5,886 nt of DNA from an uncultured bacterium (GTDB taxonomy: Bacteria; Bacteroidota; Bacteroidia; Bacteroidales; Paludibacteraceae): assembly GCA_946183755.1 (NCBI GenBank), contig CAMHCZ010000112.1:1-5886 (forward strand). Reading direction: 5' to 3'. The number at the start of each line of letters is the position of its first letter. Position 1 is the first letter of the stretch. The notes under the pieces were generated by a model that did not search any database, was not told the DNA's origin, and saw only the letters and a list, made by a program, of their open reading frames with translations. Positions 1-3,507 of the stretch are shown piece after piece. The translations under genes were made by a program, and so were the position numbers.

Positions 1-6
1 TTGTGC

Positions 7-14
7 TATCTTTG
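7..14 (+). promoter_or_regulatory. Bacteroidota-type -7 promoter box of queF (partial promoter)
   Basis: TATCTTTG at 7-14 matches the TAnnTTTG -7 element used by the primary sigma factor of Bacteroidota. The matching TTTG -33 element would lie about 19 bases further upstream, outside the window, so only half of the promoter can be seen. Transcription would start around 19-22, giving a short A/T-rich leader of about 25 bases before the queF ATG at 47. The leader is too short to hold a preQ1 riboswitch. The same octamer recurs in the queC promoter at 2864-2871. Confidence 0.6.
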
Positions 15-46
15 TATATCGCATGTGCAAATAAATCAATAAATAT

Positions 47-508
47 ATGGCAGACAAGAACTTGACATTGCTGGGAAGCAAACAGACAATATATCCGACA
101 GAGTATAATCCGGAGCTTCTTGAGACTTTTGACAATAAGAACCCGGAGTTTGACTATTGGGTGCGCTTCAACTGCCCGGAGTTCACGTCGCTTTGTCCTA
201 TTACTGGTCAGCCGGATTTTGCCGAGATAAGGATTGCTTATATTCCTTCGGAGAGAATGGTGGAGAGCAAGAGTCTGAAACTGTATCTTTTCAGTTACAG
301 AAACCACGGCGCATTTCACGAGGACTGTGTGAACAGGATAATGAAAGACCTGATTGCGCTTATGAATCCAAAGTACATTGAGGTCACTGGCTATTTCCTG
401 CCAAGAGGCGGAATCTCAATATATCCGTATGCTAATTACGGCCGCAAGGGCACTAAGTATGAGGCGCTCGCCGAAAAGAGGCTTGAAATGCACGATTTGG
501 AACGCTGA
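47..508 (+). CDS. queF: NADPH-dependent 7-cyano-7-deazaguanine (preQ0) reductase QueF
   Basis: QueF reduces the nitrile of preQ0 to the aminomethyl group of preQ1 with two NADPH, in the cytoplasm, the step before insertion into tRNA by Tgt in queuosine synthesis. At 153 residues it is the short, single-domain (Bacillus-type) form with the tunnelling fold, about half the length of the E. coli form. Cys50 in FTSLCPITGQPDF is the expected nucleophile that forms the thioimide with preQ0, with Asp57 as the proton donor. The QueF signature ESKSLK (residues 73-78) marks the NADPH-binding segment, and FHED at 90-93 supplies the conserved His91/Glu92 pair. The start at 47 gives a family-like N-terminus and lies just behind a promoter; no Shine-Dalgarno site is visible, as is common in Bacteroidota. 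The C-terminus ends where family members usually end. The gene is convergent with queCDE and separated from it by an A/T-rich patch. Confidence 0.97.
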   Translation: MADKNLTLLGSKQTIYPTEYNPELLETFDNKNPEFDYWVRFNCPEFTSLCPITGQPDFAEIRIAYIPSERMVESKSLKLYLFSYRNHGAFHEDCVNRIMKDLIALMNPKYIEVTGYFLPRGGISIYPYANYGRKGTKYEALAEKRLEMHDLER

Positions 509-593
509 GGAACGCACCGATGCGTGGAACTTCTTGGCTCTCACCGAAGAAGAAGAGGACAGGCTGGCAGAGGAACGTGAGGACGATTACTAA
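504..593 (+). other. Acidic open fragment just after queF, possible gene remnant
   Basis: Right after the queF stop (506-508), a different + frame is open to a TAA at 591-593. It reads through NFLALTEEEEDRLAEE and ends EDDY. The composition, with Trp and Leu followed by a Glu/Arg-rich tail, looks more like the C-terminus of a real protein than the Lys/Arg/Trp-rich overlapping frame that starts at 520. The frame extends back under queF as a shadow, so no start of its own can be assigned; an ATG at 459 lies inside queF. I do not recognise it. It could be the tail of a gene truncated when foreign DNA arrived, since the next ORF starts only 16 bases later, as a downstream gene of an operon would. 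It could equally be chance. Confidence 0.25.
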
Positions 594-609
594 CCTAAAA
601 CGCAAGGAT

Positions 610-861
610 ATGGAAAGAGAAGAACTGGCGATGAAAATAGCAATACGGCACGGATTTGATAGTGTTAGGAAAGCAGGAATACGTAATGGGTATGAGTATT
701 TTCATATCTTTTCTTCTATGTCTATTGGACAAAAAACAGGAATGCCTCAATATGTAAAAATATCAAAACAAGGCACTTATGCTATTGTTGATAATTTCTC
801 TGAAAAGATGTGGGCTCTCAAACAGGAAGTCTCATTAAATAAGCTCAGAGATTCCCACTAA
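610..861 (+). CDS. Uncharacterised 83-residue protein in an A/T-rich patch
   Basis: The ORF encodes a small, basic, soluble protein with no signal peptide, membrane segment or cysteine. Visible stretches are MEREELAMKIAIRHGF at the start, NGYEYFHIF near residues 38-46, and an alternation typical of short beta strands (YVKIS, TYAIV) before a helical end. The ATG at 610 is preferred because AAGGA lies a few bases upstream and the sequence becomes protein-like there; ATG 631 is possible, and the in-frame ATG at 520 adds an implausible Lys/Arg/Trp-rich stretch. I cannot name a family. The N-terminal pattern recalls small Bacteroidota proteins that I loosely associate with phage or toxin loci, and a toxin-like fragment faces it tail-to-tail, so an orphan immunity role is possible but is only inference. 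Base composition is about 30-43% G+C, clearly below queF and queC. No promoter is visible. Confidence 0.5.
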   Translation: MEREELAMKIAIRHGFDSVRKAGIRNGYEYFHIFSSMSIGQKTGMPQYVKISKQGTYAIVDNFSEKMWALKQEVSLNKLRDSH

Positions 862-1082
862 AACACCCCACCACGTGGGTAATTTATATTGCTGCGCCCT
901 TCATTTGCCTCAAGAAAAGTCATTGGCTCGATAGATGCTTTTATACCAAAAGCATCGGCAATCTGCCTTGTGTTTTTTATCACTTCATCTGTTAGTTTTG
1001 GTGCTGGGATGTTCTCATATACTCTTATGGCTTCTTTTGTCGCAGTTCGTCCGAATTTTGCTCCTATAACAGCATTTCTATA
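858..1082 (-). pseudogene. 5'-truncated fragment resembling a MuF/polymorphic papain-fold toxin
   Basis: The minus strand is open for 74 codons between a TAA at 1083-1085 and a TAG at 858-860, with no usable start (the only ATG is codon 54). The reading frame is clearly protein-like: GRTATKEAIRVYENI near its beginning, a helical middle, then FLEANEGRSNINYPRGG and a stop. From memory, EAN-x-R-x-NxNY-xx-GG is the segment immediately before the NCQ-type catalytic cysteine motif in papain-fold toxin domains carried by Bacteroidota phage MuF proteins and other polymorphic toxins. Here the frame ends four residues before that motif would be due, so the catalytic core is missing. Both ends are lost, which fits a relic of a phage or toxin cassette. 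The family assignment rests on recalled motif similarity; that this is a decayed coding segment is firmer. Confidence 0.5.
867..879. terminator. Weak bidirectional hairpin between convergent ends
   Basis: CCCAC-CAC-GTGGG can form a five-base-pair G/C-rich stem with a three-base loop. On the minus strand it is followed by GTGTTTTAG, and on the plus strand by TAATTTAT. It sits just past the stop of the 83-residue ORF and inside the last codons of the opposing fragment. The stem is short and the T-runs are poor, so termination is only a possibility. Confidence 0.2.
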
Positions 1083-1106
1083 TTAGAGTGGCTGTGAATA
1101 AGTTTT

Positions 1107-1781
1107 TTAAACTCCTTTGTCGATGTCGGGCCAGATGATTTTGTGCATTTGCAGTTGTATTCTGGCGTTGCTCAGTTCCTTGTGATTTTTCATGAAAGTC
1201 ACAATGTCCGCATGGCTGATTCTGCCGCAGACGGCTGATAGGTATATCAGTGGCATTTCGTTGCCATAATGCGACTGAAGCATTCTCACGATTTCTATGG
1301 TTTTGCCGCAGTCTTCTTTTGTGCCGATGACGAACTTCACGACGTCTTCCTTCGTCAGCTCAAGAAAAGCGTCTTTGTCCATTCTGCTTTCCATGCCGCT
1401 GCTTGGCAGTTTGTAGTCGATGGTGAAGAACACATTGCCGGCGACACGGAACGGCGAGGTTTTTATAGAGCCGTTTGTCTCTACATTGACTTCGTGGCCA
1501 GTGGAGCACATTTCGCTTATCAGCTCCTTGATGTTGGGGTGGAAGAGCGGCTCGCCTCCGGTCAATGTCACTTTGCGGTACAGTGGGTTCAGCCTTGAGA
1601 TTATCTCGTCAGAGGTTAATTCCGTGTATTCGCAGTTCTTTTCGGAAAGTGCGTATAGTGTGTCGCAGTATGAGCATCTCAGGTTGCATCCGGCTGTGCG
1701 AACGAATGTCGCGAGCTGTCCGCTGCGTTTGCCTTCGCCCTCTATGCTGTCGAATATCTCAACAATCTTGTATTTACTCAT
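1107..1781 (-). CDS. queE: 7-carboxy-7-deazaguanine synthase QueE (radical SAM)
   Basis: QueE is the radical S-adenosylmethionine enzyme that rearranges 6-carboxy-5,6,7,8-tetrahydropterin to 7-carboxy-7-deazaguanine, with Mg2+ and a [4Fe-4S] cluster. The protein has 224 residues. The cluster ligands are Cys32, Cys36 and Cys39 in CNLRCSYCDT (CX3CX2C). Before them lies the QueE N-terminal motif FDSIEGEG (10-17), which contacts substrate. The SAM-binding GGEP is at 75-78 and VETNGS at 100-105. QMHKIIWP near the C-terminus is the usual QueE ending. I take ATG 1781 as the start: it gives the family-like MSKYKIVEIFDSIEGEG and overlaps the queD stop (ATGAGTAA, 8 bases), suggesting translational coupling; an ATG nine codons upstream would add non-family residues inside queD. 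It is the last gene of queC-queD-queE. Only 20 bases separate its stop from the foreign-looking patch, and no clear terminator follows. Confidence 0.96.
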   Translation of the reverse strand: MSKYKIVEIFDSIEGEGKRSGQLATFVRTAGCNLRCSYCDTLYALSEKNCEYTELTSDEIISRLNPLYRKVTLTGGEPLFHPNIKELISEMCSTGHEVNVETNGSIKTSPFRVAGNVFFTIDYKLPSSGMESRMDKDAFLELTKEDVVKFVIGTKEDCGKTIEIVRMLQSHYGNEMPLIYLSAVCGRISHADIVTFMKNHKELSNARIQLQMHKIIWPDIDKGV

Positions 1782-2112
1782 CGCGAGTGTATATAGCAGT
1801 GTTGTCACGGCTTTCGGTCACTTCGACCTTGTAGCATTTCTCTCCAAGTGTGTCGCAAACCCATTTCGCGATGTTTTCCGCAGTCGGATTGAAGTCGAAG
1901 ATGTCGTTCAGCACCTTGTGGTCCAATGGCTCTTTTATGAGTTTCTTTATCTTGGAGAAGTCCATTATCATGCCGTTTTCGTCCAGTGTCTGGCTTTTCA
2001 GGTGCACTGTTATGTCCCAGTTATGTCCGTGAGTGTTGCTGCACTTGGATTCATAGTTGAGCGACAGTCTGTGTGCCGCGCTTATTTCTATTTTCTTTAC
2101 TAAGTAGAACAT
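1774..2112 (-). CDS. queD: 6-carboxy-5,6,7,8-tetrahydropterin synthase QueD
   Basis: QueD converts 7,8-dihydroneopterin triphosphate to 6-carboxytetrahydropterin, releasing acetaldehyde and triphosphate; it belongs to the PTPS tunnelling-fold family and is zinc-dependent. The 112-residue protein has the three zinc histidines His14 (SAAHRL), His28 and His30 (THGHNW). The catalytic Cys24 lies in the CSNTHGH segment. The Asp64-His65 pair (LDHKVLN) completes the catalytic set, and Glu100 (VTESRDN) is the expected pterin-anchoring glutamate. PTAENIAKW (76-84) is a conserved family helix. Length is slightly short for the family, but nothing essential is missing. The start lies 2 bases after the queC stop, and the stop overlaps the queE start, so the three genes should be co-translated. 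FolE, which makes the substrate from GTP, is not in the window. Confidence 0.96.
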   Translation of the reverse strand: MFYLVKKIEISAAHRLSLNYESKCSNTHGHNWDITVHLKSQTLDENGMIMDFSKIKKLIKEPLDHKVLNDIFDFNPTAENIAKWVCDTLGEKCYKVEVTESRDNTAIYTRDE

Positions 2113-2114
2113 AA

Positions 2115-2801
2115 TCAGTGTTTTAGGTTTTTCTTTTCAAGATATATGTCAAGACCTTTCTTGCGCAGAAGACATGCAGGGCAGTGTCCGCATCCGTCGC
2201 CTACGACTCCGTTGTAGCATGTGAGCGTCTCGTTTCTCACAATGTCGAAAACTCCCAGATTGTCAGCCATTTCCCATGTCTCTGCCTTGTCTTTCCACAT
2301 GAGCGGAGTGTGCAGTACGAACTGCTCGTCCATGGCGAGGTTGAGCGACACGTTGAGCGACTTGATGAACGAGTCCCGGCAGTCGGGATAGCCGCTGAAG
2401 TCGGTCTGCGATACGCCAGTGACAATGTCTCTGATGCCGAGCGAACGCGCGTAAACTGCAGCGATGCTCAGGAAGAACAGGTTGCGTCCAGGCACGAATG
2501 TGTTAGGGAAAGAGCCTTCGGGCTTTTCCTCGTCCATTTTTATGCTGGAGTCGGTGAGCGAGCAGTTTGTCGCGAGCTGGCTTATGAAATAGATGTCCAT
2601 AAGCTTGAAACTGACACCAGCCCTTTCCGCGATAGACTGCGCTATGGCTGTCTCATGCTGATGCTTCTGACCGTAATTGAAGCTGATTGCGTAAACTTCC
2701 TTGAATTCCTTTTTTGCCCAGAACAGGCAAGTGGTGGAGTCTTGTCCTCCGCTCAGAACAACAAGAGCCTTGTTGTTCGGTTTTGTTGATATTTCTGCCA
2801 T
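2115..2801 (-). CDS. queC: 7-cyano-7-deazaguanine (preQ0) synthase QueC
   Basis: QueC converts 7-carboxy-7-deazaguanine to preQ0 using ammonia and two ATP, through an adenylated intermediate and an amide. The 228-residue protein starts with a short tail followed by the PP-loop ATP-pyrophosphatase motif LSGGQDSTT (16-24). SFNYGQKH follows as the second conserved block, then PGRNLFFLSIAA and VSQTDFSGYPDCR, which form the substrate pocket. The structural zinc site is made by Cys195, Cys204, Cys207 and Cys210 (CGHCPAC). It is the first gene of queC-queD-queE. A complete Bacteroidota promoter lies about 60 bases upstream, and queD starts 2 bases after its stop. Its product is the substrate of QueF, encoded on the opposite strand at the left end. 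Confidence 0.97.
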   Translation of the reverse strand: MAEISTKPNNKALVVLSGGQDSTTCLFWAKKEFKEVYAISFNYGQKHQHETAIAQSIAERAGVSFKLMDIYFISQLATNCSLTDSSIKMDEEKPEGSFPNTFVPGRNLFFLSIAAVYARSLGIRDIVTGVSQTDFSGYPDCRDSFIKSLNVSLNLAMDEQFVLHTPLMWKDKAETWEMADNLGVFDIVRNETLTCYNGVVGDGCGHCPACLLRKKGLDIYLEKKNLKH

Positions 2802-2816
2802 AAAAACTTGTTTTTA

Positions 2817-2857
2817 ACGTGGTTATCAAGTACACGTGCCAATCATTCTGTTGATTG
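2817..2857 (-). promoter_or_regulatory. Inverted repeats in the queC leader
   Basis: The roughly 55-base leader between the predicted start of transcription and queC holds two perfect inverted repeats. CAATCA (2840-2845) pairs with TGATTG (2852-2857) across six bases. ACGTG (2817-2821) pairs with CACGT (2833-2837) across eleven bases. The first pair would sit at the very 5' end of the transcript, where it could stabilise the RNA or act as an operator at the DNA level. No preQ1-I type pseudoknot could be fitted. Pairs this short can arise by chance. Confidence 0.25.
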
Positions 2858-2863
2858 ACGCTG

Positions 2864-2894
2864 CAAAGATATTAAAAAGGGCAGAGGCAGCAAA
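2864..2894 (-). promoter_or_regulatory. Bacteroidota promoter for queC-queD-queE
   Basis: Read on the minus strand, TTTG (2894-2891) is followed by exactly 19 bases and then TATCTTTG (2871-2864). This is a full match to the TTTG-N19-TAnnTTTG consensus of the Bacteroidota primary sigma factor. Transcription would begin near 2857-2860. The -33 box starts one base after the stop codon of the upstream secreted-protein gene. queCDE therefore has its own promoter, although no terminator separates it from the feoAB transcript and readthrough is possible. Confidence 0.8.
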
Positions 2895-2895
2895 T

Positions 2896-3507
2896 TTATT
2901 CGAAGACTATCAGCTGCTTTTTGTTGTGGACCTTTATCGCGCTGACCATTTCTTCGGACAGTTCTGCGGCTTGAGGCCCCATGATGCTCTGGTTTATGCG
3001 CCACACGATGTTGACCTCTTTCTCCAATAATCGGCACAGCAGATTGATGTAGATTCTGACCATGCCTTTGTTTGGCTGGACGTTGTTGTAGATGTCCGGT
3101 CCTAATGGTGCTATCTTGACGTAAATGCCTCTTTTCCAGCATTCTCTCACGACATACACGATGTTGTCCCAATAGTCGTACTGAACGGCGTCGGCAAAGG
3201 CGCTGCCATTTGTCGTCAGCGGCGCTACGAGATTGCCGTTGCGCAGTGCCTTGTCGTGATAGTAGTTCTCGTCGTTGTTATTCAGCAGGGCGCACATGTC
3301 TATGGCCTTGACACCGGCGATTCTCACACTGTCCAAATACAGGTCGAGGTCCTGATGGTTCATTGTCTTTATGACGTGAGAGCCGTCTATCGTGTACAGA
3401 GTGCTGAGTTTGGCTTCTGATATATACGTTTTCGCCGCAAATGCGGATGCAAATGCGACGAAAAACAAAGCGGCTGTTATGCTTTTTCTTAAAACATTGC
3501 GTCTCAT
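2896..3507 (-). CDS. Secreted half-TIM-barrel protein (DUF4038/GH140-like, likely non-catalytic) coupled to feoAB
   Basis: The start is ATG 3507, inside ATGA shared with the feoAB stop; longer in-frame starts lie wholly within feoAB. Residues 1-25 form a classical signal peptide: RRNVLRK, a hydrophobic core, and an AFA-A cleavage site. There is no lipobox cysteine, so the mature protein should be periplasmic or exported. The mature part recalls the first half of DUF4038/GH140 (apiosidase-like) barrels: HQDLDLYLDSVRIAGVKAI (51-69), YWDNIVYVVRECWKRGIYV (112-130), IAPLGPD (132-138), and EVNIVWRINQS (164-174). Where I expect NIIW-x-x-GGD with the acid/base Asp, this protein has NIVWRINQS, so that Asp is absent. 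At 203 residues it is about half the length I recall for the family, and nothing homologous follows the stop. Catalysis is unlikely; a binding or accessory role is inference. The family link comes from recalled patterns, while the coupling and signal peptide are seen directly. Confidence 0.8.
   Translation of the reverse strand: MRRNVLRKSITAALFFVAFASAFAAKTYISEAKLSTLYTIDGSHVIKTMNHQDLDLYLDSVRIAGVKAIDMCALLNNNDENYYHDKALRNGNLVAPLTTNGSAFADAVQYDYWDNIVYVVRECWKRGIYVKIAPLGPDIYNNVQPNKGMVRIYINLLCRLLEKEVNIVWRINQSIMGPQAAELSEEMVSAIKVHNKKQLIVFE

Noticed and set aside
499..515. Seven-base direct repeat GGAACGC on both sides of the queF stop
   Set aside because: It is too short and closely spaced to be a target-site duplication, and I saw no third copy at the other edge of the patch.
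520..609. N-terminal extension of the 83-residue ORF from ATG 520
   Set aside because: The added 30 residues are rich in Lys, Arg and Trp, overlap a more plausible frame, and ATG 610 has AAGGA just upstream.
889..1086. Plus-strand ORF of 65 residues with hydrophobic stretches
   Set aside because: It is antisense to the toxin-like minus-strand fragment, whose composition and motifs are far more protein-like. Its hydrophobic look comes from being the complement of a Lys/Glu/Ala-rich frame.
1101..1113. AGTTT-TTT-AAACT hairpin over the queE stop
   Set aside because: The stem is only five A/T-rich pairs with a three-base loop, too weak to be called a terminator.
1782..1808. Nine-residue N-terminal extension of QueE from ATG 1808
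   Set aside because: It lies inside queD and does not resemble QueE N-termini. ATG 1781 overlaps the queD stop and gives the family-like start.
1269..2103. Long plus-strand ORFs opposite queE, queD and queC
   Set aside because: They are antisense shadows of well-recognised enzymes and show no family motifs of their own.
2802..2895. preQ1 or preQ0 riboswitch upstream of queC
   Set aside because: The AGAGGCAGC string on the plus strand resembles part of a preQ1-I stem by chance, but the transcribed strand shows no matching loop, A-rich tail or pseudoknot.
2887..2920. GCAGC/GCTGC pair followed by a T-run on the plus strand, terminator-like
   Set aside because: The loop is over 20 bases, no plus-strand gene ends there, and it overlaps the end of a minus-strand gene.
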